Source of the DNA: Ianthella basta
Lineage: Eukaryota; Porifera; Demospongiae; Verongiida; Ianthellidae
Direction of reading: 5' to 3'
DNA length: 64,000 nt
Assembly (NCBI GenBank): GCA_964019415.1
Contig: OZ025883.1
Coordinates: 5,051,088-5,115,087, forward strand
Under the pieces are notes generated by a model. The model made no database searches, was not told the DNA's origin, and was given only the letters and a program-made list of their open reading frames with translations. Both the position numbers and the translations under genes were made by a program. Below are positions 1-13,407 of this stretch, piece by piece; positions within the stretch are counted from its first letter, which is position 1, and each line of letters starts with the position of its first letter.

Positions 1-1528
1 AGCCCATAGAGAATACGGCAAAGCGTGAGACTAGTCTCCCACTCTGGTGTAGTGCATACCATTAGTGATGTCTCTGGCAGCTTATTTGGCCTACTGGAGT
101 GTGTTCACTTCCCTTTGCTATGGTAGCCATGTGGTGTGTATCACCTTATTCATGTGCTGTTGTTGTAGCCAGTGAGTTTCTCACTGCATACGTGCATGCA
201 GTGGCACCTGTGCACGTATACAGTGGCCAGTGTATAAGGCAGCCTCCTGTTTCAAATGGTAGTTCTCATGGAGGTTGTGTGAAGAATGACGACAGAAGAA
301 TGACAATACTAACCTCAGTAATGCAAACAGCACCCTATAAAGGCCTGTGACGTGGCTATCTAATGTCAACCACTGTATCATATACATGGAATTGTAGTAG
401 TAATGATGCATGGGAGAATGTGGGGAAGTCCGAGCTATTGTTCCTGTTGTGGTTTCCTGTGACCTTTTCACTCTCCTTCATTGTGCTTATGCATAAGTAA
501 TCACGTGTACGTACCTGTTCCACATTATCACCTACATGCCCTGTGTATACCCATCCAGGTGCAGAATATGTCTATCATGTGTACTTTCAGTCATGTGTCT
601 CTTGTCCGGTGCCAAGGGGAGGATTAATCCTCCATAGACATTCGACCTTAGACATGTACATGCATGCATCTGTGCTGTATTGGCTTCTTCCACTGTCTGT
701 ATTGTAACCCCCTTCATTCAGCACTATATGTACATGTACTGCTTGTGTATGTAGTATCACCTGTAGCTGGACCTCCTTCTGGGGAAAGGGTCTAGTATAA
801 TGCCTACACTACAGTTCAGTGTGGCTTGTGCAGCAACTTCCAGAATTGCTATCCACCCACACTGGCTACACAAGCCTTGCAGCCTCACTAGTATGCGCTA
901 CTCTACCAAACTGCATATACTGTACAGTATAAAGCAAATGATATTGAAAACATGTTCCATACCAAGCATAAACACATGACAGCATGTGTGTATGTCACAC
1001 CATGTGCCTACATATGTACGTACATGCCCTGTATGTGAGCATTGTGTATACATGTGTGTGGTTTGTGATCAGAAGGTCATTCTCACATTAGACAGTGCAC
1101 GATTCTTCTCTGTCTTCCTCTTATCCATCAGGTTATGCTCTACACATTCTTGTATCGCCTGCATGTGTGTGATGGGTTCATTGGCACGTCAGCCAAAGTT
1201 CACATTATTCTACGTTTCAGAGGTCTCTGTGCCTAGCAGCTACATACATGCATACATGCATGCAATTTCATCAGTCCATTCACTGCTGTCAGCTACCAAA
1301 AGTGTCTGAAGTGTAGACCTTAGTACACTAACCAGACAGACCTATTCTATCATCTGTAGAGGTTCATTGCTGCGTAGTATTGTTGATATGTCATATACAA
1401 CTGATGAAGATCTAGGGATCGAAACGTCTTGTTCTGTTGAATGTTTCCCTGCTGTGATCTGCTCCAGTAATTCCCACCACCACCTGTATACGTAGTTTGA
1501 TATTGTACACCTTTGATCTTTTACATAG
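1..1528. other. Intronic/upstream sequence of the ligase gene, no gene seen
   Basis: I see no coding exon here. By comparison with copy 2 this is the 3' part of the intron that precedes the exon beginning at 1529. It is rich in tacatgta and gtac motifs. Positions 480-1390 are absent from the corresponding part of copy 2, where the homologous intron is shorter (about 600 bases from 45656 to the acceptor). Confidence 0.6.
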
Positions 1529-4500
1529 TTGAATCAGCTCAACTCCAAGAGGCCAAGTTTCCCACAGAGTGCTTCTACCTAACGGCACAGTGCCACCACC
1601 TGGTCCTACTGCCCAACATCAGGCTCCTTAGACACAATTTCAAAGAGCTGATGCACCTGAAGAGCGCAGTGGATGAGATGGAGGAGAAGAAGGAGAAACT
1701 CAAAGACGCCCGCCTCTTGGATAAGTACAAACGGCGTTACAAGGCGGTGATGATGTATCAGGCCAGCATGGACAGCGTTGTCTTGGAGGCAAGCTCTCTA
1801 GCAAGAGTCATGCAGTTTTATGGAATGGCAGCAGAGTGGCTTGTGGAGACACTGTGCCGCAATTGTTCAAAGTGAGTGTTTGGAGAAAGCAAGGAGGAGC
1901 TAGGGTATTGTAACATGTGGTGTCTGTGTTAGATCCTTTGTATACTGTACATAGTAATATGTACATTTATCCTTCAATGTTTAATCCCAGCGCTTATGTA
2001 TGTGAACTGACATAGACCACTTTGCAATATGTAACTTATACATGTATGTATGTACGTTTGTGCTTTTATTCTATTCTCTGTACAACAGTGTGGTGGTCAA
2101 TGTGGTACGTATATAGTTTGAAGTTTATACTTGGGGCTGTGTCTCCCTTTCTCCTGTCACAGGGGAGAACTGCCTCCAAATGACGATCCTCCTCTGGAGT
2201 TTGCCACTCTACCCGAGTTCTACCTTGACGACTTGGCAGAGCTGTTACTGTTCCTGTCTCAGTGAGTGTAATGACTTACATACATCAGTCATGCAGTTCT
2301 CTGCTGTTGCCAACCTCTTTTCAGTGTTACCCATTACATACATGCTGTACCAACAGGGACTCTTACCTCTCTGAATCAAGTCTCTTCCCTAACACACTTC
2401 AGGCTGCCATTTTATATACGTATGGCCCATGAATTTGATGGCAGCCAGAAGTGGGCTCAGGGCAAGACTTCTCTACATCCACCTACAGTTGTCACTTGTC
2501 ACTCAGCATCCCTTCTTCCCTCTCCCACTTCCATCCTCGTTTCCAGTCCTACTCTCACCCTCACCCTCACTCCCAACTCATCTCACCCTCTCCCTCACTC
2601 CTACCCTCACTCCCGACCCATCTCACCCTCTCCCTCACTCCTACCCTCACTCCCAACCCATCTCACACTCTCCCTCACCCTCTCCCTAACTCCCACCTCC
2701 TTTGCCCCATCCATTGCTATCAGATTTGCCCCTGAGTCCCTGGACAGCCCTGGCTTCCAGCACATTGTGACACTGATCATTGTTCTGCTCTGTAAGAAGA
2801 ACTACACCAGAAACCCTTACCTCATAGCCAAGTTTGTGGAGGTACGTGTGGACCCATCATTACCCCATACCTTAGGCCATATCCCATCACCTCACACCCT
2901 TCACATTACCTCCAATCCCTCATCCTTTATTTCACGCATTCACCATCTTCCTCACTGTCTTGCCTCTCACCCTACTTGTAGCCCTATGTAACGTTGATTC
3001 CTCGATCCTCCCCTTTCCTTCCCTCTTTCTCTCCCCTCCCCTCCCCTCCCCTCCCCATTCCCTCCAGGTCCTCTTTGTAATGACACCTGGTATTCAGAGG
3101 AGGACCCACTCCCTGTTTGATCTCATCCAGTATCACCCACTTGCTATGCACCTTTCTTCTGTTCTCATGAGAATCTACATTGGTGAGTTCCCTCACTGTG
3201 TCCACAAATGTACTGCATTTGCTGTGTTGTATAGGCGTAAGCGGACAGGTAATGAGTGTGGGTGGTTTGCCATGTGTAGTGGCATTAGTCCAACATGGTA
3301 TGGTACCCTTGATTTATATGCTATGCAAGGTGTACCATTAGTATGGAGTGGTGTTGAACTCAACTGACATGCACTGCTCTGCACACCTTACTATCTCACC
3401 AAGGGGATCACTGAACTGTGTGACTAGATGAGTGGCGCATGTACGTACAGTATACTGTAGTACAGTAGATACAACAGTGTCCTATGGCCTATACGTACTG
3501 TATATTGCACAATAATTATGTACATACTTTCAATGTATACTTATGTACACATCTATATTGTGTTTCCTGACATTCATCTCAACTGTGTACAGTACATGTA
3601 CAGTAGATATAGTACAATAGTTACATTGGAGTTATAACCTATGCAGTGAGGTACTTTCTTTCGCAGAGTAGTCCTCTGTATAGTCATTAATTTGTACTAT
3701 CATTTACACTAGGCTATGTACATAAATCAGGTACGATCAGTTTTCAGTCACTTTACCGCTCAATTTAGATAAGATGTAAAGCATTATAATCCTTCATTCT
3801 CTAACCGTTCCCTCCCTCCCTCCCTTTCTCTCTCTCTCCCTCTCTCCCTCCCTCCCTCCTTCTCTCCCTCTCTCTCTCCCTCTCTCCTTCATCCACAGAC
3901 TGTGATGCCATGGGTGGCTCCAATGAATTCTTTGACAAGTTCAGTACAAGGTACCACATCTCTGTGGTTCTGCGCAAGTTCTGGAAGGTTCCTCTTCATC
4001 GCATGGCCATCATTAAGGCCGGCAGGTTAGCCAACGACACTGGAAGAAGACACACACATTTACTATAGTACTATGGAGGTGTACAAGTGGAGCTCAAGTA
4101 CTGTAACTTCTGTTGACATTAGTTTAACTGTGTTCTTGTGAATTTGGTTGTCTGTGGTGTGTCATAACTAGTCATGTCACCAGTATCTTGCAAAGTGGGC
4201 TGTGGAGCTGTTACTAGCACCTGTGTACGTACATGTGCTTGCCTGTCGCAGTTTGTTCATAACGCACACTGTGATGTATTCTTTTTGGGTGATGTGTTTC
4301 TGCTGACATGGCATGCTGGTAACGTGGGTGACTAGTGAAACGTGTGGTTGGGCCTTGTTAGTGGCCTATTGCATACTGTATTTCTGTTGAATTTCTGTAA
4401 ATATTTTCTACACGAGTAAAATTTGATATCTGTCCCAGTGAGCGTTTGAGGTTATAAGCTCGGTCATCTAAACTGGACATTTGGTAGTACAGTATGTGAC

Positions 4501-7107
4501 TTCCCTTATGCATCCTCCCCATTTCCTCCCTCCCCACCCACTCTCCATCTAGTGATGAGCGAGAGGACTCTACCTTCAACCGCTACCTGAACATGCTGAT
4601 CAATGACACCACCTTCCTCCTGGACGAGACCCTGGATGCCCTCAAGGCCATCCACAAGACACAAGAGGCCATGAAGGACCCAGAGGGATGGTCACAGCAG
4701 CCAAGGGTAGGGAGAAGGGAAATGAAGGGGGTGGGTGGAGTGACATGAAGGAGTGTGGAGAGGGAGAAGTGGAAGAGTGATACAAGAGCTAGGTCGTCAT
4801 TCATTGAGAATTGTGATCGTATCACATAATGATAGACTTTAATGTACATATGCAGGCTCTCATGTTGTTGGACTGTGTCATCTCTCACCTATAGTACGCT
4901 GTACTGAACTTGTATATTCAGTTATTCAAAGTTTCGATGGTATACCTACAGTGTACATGTATATCTACCCCTGTGCTTCATCCTAGTGTCTGCTGCCTTC
5001 TGTTCACTTCCCTAACTCCATGCACTATCCTATGTGTTTCATCTGTCATCTACCCCCTCCCCCTCCACTCCCCCCTCCATGCTCTGCATTAGGAGTTGCA
5101 GCAATCCCGTCTTCATCAGCTGAGACAGGATGAGCGCATGTGCAGATCCTACATGACTTTGGGTAATGAAACCGTTGCCATGTTCCACCTCCTCACTGTG
5201 GACATGATAGAGCCGTTCCTTAGACCCGTGAGTCTCTGCCTTATGTAGTCTTGTCCAATACTAGTGTTTCGTTATCATGATTACCTTGTCTCACCAAACT
5301 GTGTCTAATTTAATGCATCCTGTAATGATGTGAATGAACACTTTAGAGACATTTCCCGCACTTCCTCAGCTCAATACACAAGGTATAGGTAAGACATTAT
5401 AGATACCATTGCCTTTTGAAAAATTTATGCATTTTAGTTTGGGCCTTGTGACAGTCATGTAGTAAGCAGTTGGACAAAGTGTGTATGTATCACATACGCT
5501 TTTACTTTGCGGGGCTAAACTTTCACAGTTTTACGGATAAGCAGCCATCCACCAAAGTTTAATCTCGTAAAAATTTGCACAAGACATTAGCTAGCCAGAC
5601 TGAGTCCCTGCAACTGCAAAAGTAAAAACGCAAAAATTGCAAAAAAAAAAAAGGATCACAAAACACGAAAGTTAAAGCGTAACAGTAGCTGGGAGAATAG
5701 GAACTGTCCTCATTGGAATGGTCTCCTATATAAAGGTTCTATCTTAGTCATGTCTGCAAAGACATACTGTACATGTACAGTGCATAGAAGATCTGCAGTC
5801 ACAGTAATCAGGGAATGGGCACACAACGCCCACCACTGTTTAATTGAATTGAATCAATTCTAAATTCTGTCTCTGTCTGCTTTCCATCATGTGTGCCTTG
5901 ATACAGAGGACAAACTTCTTGAGCAAATAAAGCAGCACGTAGGCCTTCGTCAGCTGAAATTAAGTCATCAGTTTCAGCTGACGAAGGCCTGCACGGCTGA
6001 AACATCCTGATTTATTGTATTTGTATTTGTGCTACGTACGTTATTTGCTCAAGAAGCTCACCCTCTTTATATCATCAGCTACGTATAGCAATGAGCCTCT
6101 ACAAGACATTGTGTGCCTTCTTTTTGTGTAGGGGATTGCTGAGCGACTGGGTGTGATGCTCAACTTCAACTTGAAGCAGTTGTGTGGACCGGAGAACAAG
6201 GGACTCATTGTAAGTGTGGGGTATGGACAGACAGACAGACAGATGGACAAAGGGACACAAAGTACAGTATATAATGCCTATGGTCTGAAACATGTAGCAA
6301 GCAAACAGGCGAAAAGAACTTCCCTGTCTTTCCCTGCCTTGTTTCAGGCTGCATGTTTGGTGTGCTAGTTTAGTAATTTTAACTGGTTGACCATTGTGTC
6401 CACTTCGCTGTTGCAGGTGAAGGAGCCTGAGAAGTATGGGTTTGACCCCAAGCACCTTCTGGGTCAGCTCTCAGACATCTACCTCCACATGAACTGTGAT
6501 GAGTTTGCAAGGGCAGTAGCGGCAGATGAGGTGTGTTGTACACTGAGTGGTTGATGCTGTGGAGGGTGTAGAGGGTCTGTTACTTGTGCGGGGAGAAAGT
6601 TGTAAGAGTAGAACTGGGAAATGATGATGGTAGGGAGGTTATGTGTAGATCTGGATGATACATTTATATCTTGGCTCACCTGTGCTATAGTAGGGTCACA
6701 CTACTCAGCAGGAGTGTGCAGATCTTCAGAAAATGCTGTAATTATGAGCAAATATGCCTCCTATTATTGTCCCTCTCCTTACCTTTCCCCTGCACCCTCT
6801 CCCCTTCTTCTCCTTCTGCTGTCAGAGGTCGTACAGGAAGGAGGTGTTTGAGGAGTGCTGTAGAACACTCCTGCGCGCTGGCATCAGATCTGAAGTGAGG
6901 GGGCTTGCCTGTTGTGTGTGCAGACACAGTTCCTGTACAGTACTCTTACACTATAGGAGTGAGGCATGGTGTATGTATGTATGGGTATTGTGTATGTACA
7001 TGTAGTAGCTTGTGATGTAATGACTATGATCTCTAAGCACATTAAGTGCATGGGAACATTGTTCTTCCTTCTGTATCCTTGTGTGTGTGCGTGCGTGTGT
7101 GCGTGTA

Positions 7108-7194
<87 letters not shown>

Positions 7195-8468
7195 AACATA
7201 TATGTGTTGCAAAGGTCAGACTTGGTTTGTATCATAGCACCTCCTCTGTTCATGTGCATGTGTGTGTGTGCCTCACTCCTCAGGAAACTGTCCGCCAGTT
7301 GCACCAGTTCAGTGAGCTGACTTATCGCTATGCAGTGGCAGCCATGAAAGAGGAGGTCAACTTTGATGAAGCACCAGACCATTTCAGAGGTGAGGAGGCC
7401 GGACAGGTCTTGTACTGCTTACGGCACATCTGGCATGGATCAAAGGCACCAGTGTGCACAACTACAGTACCAACAAGTGTTAAGTAGTCTCTTTTCATTG
7501 TGCTACCCGCTACTTATACATTTAAACTACGCGGGCCTTTCTTTCTTCAACCCTTCTCCACTCACCTGCTGTTGACACCTGTTCTTGTCCCACTCTTATA
7601 ATATGCCTTCCCATCTCCTCCAGCCTAACTTTTGCATCCCCCCATCACTCCATCTCCCTCGTCCTCTCATCCCTACCACTACCCCGTACCCCCTCCCCCC
7701 TCCCAGATCCCCTGATGGACACCCTCATGAGTGACCCAGTGGAGCTGCCCAGTGGTATGATCATGGACCGCTCTGTCATCGTAAGACACCTCCTCAGCTC
7801 ACAGACTGACCCATTCAGCAGGTTACCACTCGCCATGGACAAGTTGCAGCCAGGTGGGGTGCATACGCACACACACGTGCCTGAACACACATACATGTAC
7901 CTACACTGTACATATACATGTACTGTACCTACACGCTCCCTATTCACATTGCACATTCACAGCTACTGCTTAATGTATGTTAGCATTCTACTGGATAACA
8001 GTGAAGTGGTGCACTGCTTTTGGTAGACAGTTGTTAGCATTGTGATGATTGTGACAACAAAGGGAGTAATGTCCACATTCTATACTGAAAGATTTATGTA
8101 GTGGATACAGTCACCTGTTACTTGCCACTGCTCAAGACTGCATAGGACAGTTGCTTTATACTGCTGATTCTTGAGTCAAAGGTTTCGGCAGCTTTTTTCG
8201 TATATATTGTGTTTGTTGATTCTGAAGTCATCTTTCTTTAAGCCTCTGTTTGCTAATCACCTGTACGGCTTTGGCCATTTCAGCAAGTGTGCCTATTGGT
8301 GTGAGCAGTGTGCTACAAATATCACATACTGGGAGGGGAATGATATCATGCTATAACCACTCAATCTCTCTCCTTTTCTCTCTTCCTCTGTCTTCAGTTC
8401 CTGAGTTAAAGGCTGAGATTGAAGCTTGGATTGCTGAGCAGCAGGCCAAGATGAGGAAGAGAAAGTAG
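1529..8468 (+). CDS. UBE4B: Ubiquitin conjugation factor E4 (UFD2/UBE4 family), copy 1, C-terminal 13 exons
   Basis: UFD2/UBE4 proteins are U-box ubiquitin ligases that extend ubiquitin chains in the cytosol and nucleus. Exons: 1529-1871, 2163-2261, 2724-2841, 3068-3182, 3899-4025, 4553-4706, 5093-5227, 6132-6209, 6417-6530, 6826-6894, 7284-7389, 7707-7853, 8398-8468 (stop TAG). All have GT donors and AG acceptors and join in one frame (557 codons after a phase-1 start). Family landmarks are the segment [10 protein letters not shown] in the first exon, [13 protein letters not shown] in the sixth, [12 protein letters not shown] in the eighth, [11 protein letters not shown] in the ninth, and a complete U-box across the last two exons ([28 protein letters not shown]). 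The upstream exons must lie before position 1. No stop or frameshift is seen. Many acceptors follow long CT-rich tracts. UBE4B and UBE4A are not always separable; the match to UBE4B looks closer. Confidence 0.93.
2543..2705 (+). repeat. CT-rich intronic minisatellite
   Basis: Imperfect units of about 36 bases, built on catctcaccctctccctcac, lie in the intron before the exon at 2724 and merge with its polypyrimidine tract. The copy-2 array (47105-47560) is much longer, so unit number has changed since duplication. Confidence 0.8.
5914..6056. repeat. Foldback (MITE-like) element, partly deleted copy
   Basis: The outer arms are cttcttgagcaaata and tatttgctcaagaag (the right one read as ttatttgctcaagaag), with an inner hairpin ttcgtcagctgaaa / tttcagctgacgaa. 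It lies in the intron before the exon at 6132. The copy-2 counterpart (56023-56194) has both arms complete. Here about 30-45 bases are missing from the left arm. Confidence 0.7.
7110..7193 (+). repeat. (GT)n microsatellite
   Basis: An uninterrupted GT run in the intron before the exon at 7284. The counterpart in copy 2 (57168-57308) is broken into several GT blocks, so the tract has diverged in length and purity. Confidence 0.97.
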
Positions 8469-9114
8469 CGGGCAGTGCTGGGGAAGGTGAAAAATTTCCA
8501 CACCTCAAAATGTGACTCTCAAATTCATTTCTTGTGTAATTAATAAGCATGCTTATTTATGTTCACCTTTTAGTCTGACTATGATGCAGCTGTAATATAT
8601 TGTTATTGAATTGATGACTAATATACTGGGGGTGATTTCTATGACTTTATAGATCTGTTTAAAATGTTAGTCATGCGATCCCTGGAAGTGGAAATGTTAA
8701 TTTAATTTTGCTGAACTATAATATTGAATATTGCATGCAGCCCATGCAGCACGTGTTGGCCATGTGTGTGCGTGATGCACTATGTAATCAATATCTAAAA
8801 TTAAAGCTGCGCCACCCCTAGTCTAGTACGCTAGACCCTTTCCATCATGAGCCAGGCTCTTGCAGGGCCCCATGCAACCGAGAGGGGCTGGTGTGCATGT
8901 GCTGTAGACTATGCAGCTTCTATAATATGTGTGCATGTACAATACAGATGTGAATGGCAAGTACGTTGTTCATTACTCATGCACTGTACCATGCAATTGC
9001 AAATTATGAAATTCTATTATATAATTATTACTATTCCCTTGATGTGCACGCATATTATATGATTAGATCTAGCTATTATAGAGCTTGTATGCATTGCAGG
9101 ATCTGCAGGAGAAC
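8469..9114. other. 3' untranslated/flanking sequence of ligase copy 1
   Basis: The sequence after the ligase stop codon is shared with copy 2 (58573-59223). An AATTAAA-type polyadenylation signal is visible near 8800 in both. No further coding sequence is seen before the LTR element. Confidence 0.6.
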
Positions 9115-9374
9115 TGTCATGTGTGTTACTTATTAATTGTTCTGATTGCTTACCTGTCACCTGTTATTATCTGATCGAGTATCACCTGTGTACTCACCTT
9201 TTAAGTGGTCACGTTCCTGGACTGAGTTGTAGTGTTTGGTTCAGTGTGCTTGGACTGAGTGTACTTGCTGCTTTTCCGACTTCTTGTACTTGTTCAGTTG
9301 AGTTGATTGATAGTTCAATTGTTGTGATTGTTGTCGTTGTTCACTGTGACGGTTTATCGGTCGACGACATCACA
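9115..9374 (+). repeat. 5' LTR of gypsy element 1
   Basis: 260 bases, beginning TG and ending CA, matching 13408-13667 base for base as far as I can read. Confidence 0.95.
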
Positions 9375-9405
9375 TAGTGGCGACGAAGGTGATAACGGAT
9401 CTACG

Positions 9406-12400
9406 ATGGCGACAGCAGCTATCGGCAACCTTTCCTCCTTCAAAGAAGGTGACGACTGGTCCCAGTATGTGGAACGCTTGCAGTTCTACTTTCAAGCCAA
9501 CGGTATCACCGAAGACGTTCAGAAACGGGCGACTTTATTGTTGGTGGCGGGACCCGCAGTATACAAGCAGCTCAGCAGCCTCATCACGCCGGCGAAACCG
9601 GCCGACCTACCTTTTGAAAGGATTCTTGAGGCGCTAACCAAGTACTACAGTCCGCGGCCCTCCGAAATCGTGGAGCGGTTCAAGTTCCACAGTCGAGTCA
9701 GAAAGTCCGGTGAGTCAGTGTCAGCGTTCGTTTCCGAGCTCCGCTCGATGTCAAAGTTTCGCAATTTCGGTGCGACACTGGAGGATATGCTTCGTGACCG
9801 GCTGGTGTGCGGCATTAATGAGGAGCACATTCAAAAGAGGCTACTTTCGGAGCCCAATTTAACACTCCAGAGAGCAGTGGAGCTGTCGGAGAGCTTGGAA
9901 ACGGCTGCCAAGAATGCACAAGAATTGCGAAGTGCAAAGCCGTCGCAGGAGACTGTTCTACCAGGGGAAGTTCATACCGTGGGCCCTCCTAAACGTCCGG
10001 CAGAGAGGCCCGAACTCACATGCTATCGGTGTGGTAAGAAGGGCCACACAGCTACAAAGTGCCGCTTCAAAGATGCTAAGTGCCACCATTGCGGGAAGGT
10101 GGGACACCTACAGTCTGTTTGCAGAAGCAAAGCCAAGTCAAACTCAAAGCCTGCTCGAGACCGTCAGAGAGTCTCAGTGCGTCAGGTTACAGAGCAGGAG
10201 GATGAAGAGTATCCTCTCTTTGCCGTACAGAGTGCCCGTACTAAACCTTGGGTAATCACAGTGGATGTAGAAGGTCAGTCTCTAGAAATGGAGGTGGACA
10301 CAGGAGCATCACTGTCGTTGATTTCGGTAGAGACTCACAGACGTCTTCTATCACACAAGCAACTGAAAGAATCACACGTGAAAGCGTACACCTACTCTGG
10401 GCAACCTATTCAAGTTATGGGGACCCTGGATGTGGATGTGTGTTACGATGGTCAACAAGCTCTCCTCCCGCTTGCAGTTGTCCAGGGAGATGGTCCGAGC
10501 CTCCTTGGGAGAGATTGGTTACAGCAGATCCGAATTGACTGGAAAGGGATATTCCAGATGGAAACAAGTCCACTGGAGAGTTTGCTGCAGCGCAAGAAAG
10601 CCCTTTTCCAGCCTGGCCTCGGCACTCTGAAAGGATTCAAGGCAAAGATTCATGTTGACCCTACAGCCACGCCAAAGTTCTGCAAGGCAAGACCCGTTCC
10701 CTATGCTTTCCGAGGCAAGGTTGAGGAGGAGCTGGAACGATTGACAAAGGAGGGGATTGTTGAGCTGGTTCAGTTTGCTGACTGGGCAGCGCCCATTGTA
10801 CCTGTCCTCAAGAGTGACAAGGAGTCTCTTCGTCTGTGTGGGGACTACAAGTTGACTGTGAATCAGGCTGCGAAACTTGACCAGTACCCCATTCCGCTAG
10901 TGGAAGATCTATTTTCAGCTCTCTCTGGTGGGAAGTCATTCTCAAAGCTTGACATGAGCCAAGCCTACCAGCAGATAGAACTTGATGAGGAATCTAAGCA
11001 ATTTGTGGTGGTGAACACCCACAAAGGCCTTTTTCGATACAATCGACTACCATTTGGAGTGTCATCGGCTCCTGCGATCTTTCAGCGTGTTATGGAGAGC
11101 CTTTTACAGGGTTTGTCAGGAGTAGTGGTGTACCTTGATGACATCCTAGTGACTGGCAGAACAGAAGAAGAGCATCTATCACGACTGGAGGAAGTGCTGA
11201 CCCGCCTGGAACAAGCAGGCCTCCGGTTGAAACGAAGCAAATGCCAGTTCATGGTTTCCTCAGTGGTATACCTGGGCCACAAGGTGGATTCCGAGGGGTT
11301 GCACCCTAATCCTGACAAGGTGAAGGCAGTCGTGGAAGCACCCAGACCCAGTAACGTGACTGAACTGAAGTCATTTCTGGGCCTGCTAACGTACTATGGA
11401 AGGTTCTTGCCAAACCTCTCCACAACTCTCGCTCCACTCTATGCCTTGCTTCGTGAGGGTACTCCTTGGAAGTGGAGCAGAAGTGCCAACGAAGCTTTTC
11501 TTGCTGCAAAGGAATTACTGACCTCCTCGGATGTGTTGGTGCATTTTGACCCCGAGATGGATCTCCTGCTAGCCTGTGATGCATCTGCATACGGTGTGGG
11601 GGCTGTTCTCTCACACAAGATGCCCGACGGCTCAGAGAGGCCAATTGTGTTTGCGTCCAGGACCTTGACAAAAGTTGAAAGGAAGTACTCACAGATCGAG
11701 AGAGAAGGTCTAGCCTGCATTTTTGGAGTGAAGAAGTTTCATACGTATCTCTTCGGTAAGCGCTTCACCTTGCAGACAGATCACAAGGCACTCATTTCAC
11801 TGTTCAGTGAACGTAAGTCGATTTCTCCCCAAGCTTCAGGTAGAATCCAACGATGGGCATTGGCTTTGGCTATGTACGAATATGAGATCGCTTTCAAGCC
11901 TGCAGAAGCCCACAGCAACGCCGATGCAATGAGTAGATTACCATTGCCAGATCAGCCCATCAGCACACCACTGCCAGCTGAAACAGTCTGTATGGTAGAG
12001 GGACTGTCACAGAGCCCAGTCTCAGCATACCAGATCAAGAGATGGACGAGAAAGGATCCTGTTCTGTCTCAAGTCTTGAGGTTTGTGGATAAGGGGTGGC
12101 CAGACAAGTGCCCCTCAGACAAGGAGATGAAACCATTTTGGTTTCGTCGGGAAGAACTGTCTATGCTTGACGGATGTGTACTTTGGGGATCTCGAGTCGT
12201 AGTGCCACTGCCTGGTCAAAAGCTCTTGTTACAGGAGTTACATGCTGGACATCAAGGCATGGCTAGGATGAAGTGCCTTGCCCGTACCTTCTTCTGGTGG
12301 CCCCATCTTGATTCTGAGATTGAAGCCATGGTAAAGGCTTGTGAGAAGTGTCAACAGAGCCGAGGATTGCCTCCTCAAGCCCCATTGAATCCGTGGAGTT

Positions 12401-13338
12401 GGCCAAATTGTCCATGGTCTCGACTTCACTTGGATTTCGCAGGACCATTGGAGAATCGCATGTTTCTTGTGTTGATTGACGCATACTCCAAGTGGATTGA
12501 AGTATTCCCAATGGCTGGAGCAACCTCTGCTGCTACCATATAGGAATTACGGACAACATTTGCACGCTGGGGATTACCTGACACAGTGGTCACAGATAAC
12601 GGTCCATGCTTCACAAGCGAGGAATTCGAGACCTTCCTCAGCAGAAACGGTATTTGGCATGTGAAGACAGCGCCATACCATCCAGCCTCAAATGGACTAG
12701 CTGAACATGCAGTGCAAGTTTTCAAAACTAGCTTCAAGAAGATGCGTGAAGGCACTGTTGCAGATCGGTTGGCAAGGGTTTTGTTTTCTTACCGTATCAC
12801 TCCTCACAGCACCACTGGTTTATCACCAGTGCAGCTATTGTGTGGCAGAAACCTGCACTCCCGTCTTGACTTTGTGCTGCCTGACCCAACAGCTAGAGTG
12901 GAAGCACAGCAACAGCGGCAGAAAGAGTCGCACGACCAACACTCTAGAACCCGCAAGTTTAGTGTCAATGATCAGGTCTATGCGCGCAACTGTCGTTCAG
13001 GGCAAGCCTGGTTGCCTGGTTCTATCTTGAAAGCCTCCGGACCTGTGTCATTTGTTGTTTGACTGTCAGATGGACGCGAGTGGACTCGGCATCAAGACCA
13101 CATCCGTAAACGTCTTGATACGTCAACGGAGACTGAATGTGTTCCAGAGGGATCGTCTCTGTTACAGGGCTTGTTCACAGAGGATGACATTGCAATGCAA
13201 GCAGAATCAGACCCAGTTTCTGCACCATCACCTACTCAGACTTTACCTGGAAGCACAAGCGTGTCTCCTTCATCACAGCCCACTGTCCCTCGTTATCCTA
13301 CCCGTGTTCGCGTACCACCTGACAGATACGGGTACTGA
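9406..13338 (+). pseudogene. gag-pol polyprotein of gypsy element 1, two in-frame stops
   Basis: The single frame starts at the ATG at 9406. Residues 1-200 are gag. Two CCHC knuckles follow, at about residues 206 and 226 (CYRCGKKGHTATKC, CHHCGKVGHLQSVC), then the protease motif DTGAS at about 298, the reverse transcriptase motif YLDD at about 576, and the RNase H aspartate in CDAS at about 725. The integrase zinc-binding HHCC region begins near residue 946. A TAG at 12541-12543 cuts integrase between its first and second catalytic aspartates. A second stop, TGA, is at 13060-13062, after which the same frame stays open to 13338. The copy is therefore probably unable to make complete integrase. 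No frameshift is seen. The style resembles the Mag lineage, but clade assignment needs a tree. Confidence 0.92.
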
Positions 13339-13407
13339 CTGTAACACTGATACTCTGTTACTCTTGCTGGGTTGTTGTGTTACTGTACTTTTTAAGGGGG
13401 AGGGAGT

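Noticed and set aside
7110-7193. Open frames of Cys-Val or His-Thr repeats over GT/CA tracts (also at 21107, 32699, 36400, 41668, 57168)
   Set aside because: They are read-through of dinucleotide repeats and appear in all frames and on both strands.
9123-9377. 84-residue frame repeated at 13377-13814
   Set aside because: It is LTR sequence read through, present twice because the LTR is.
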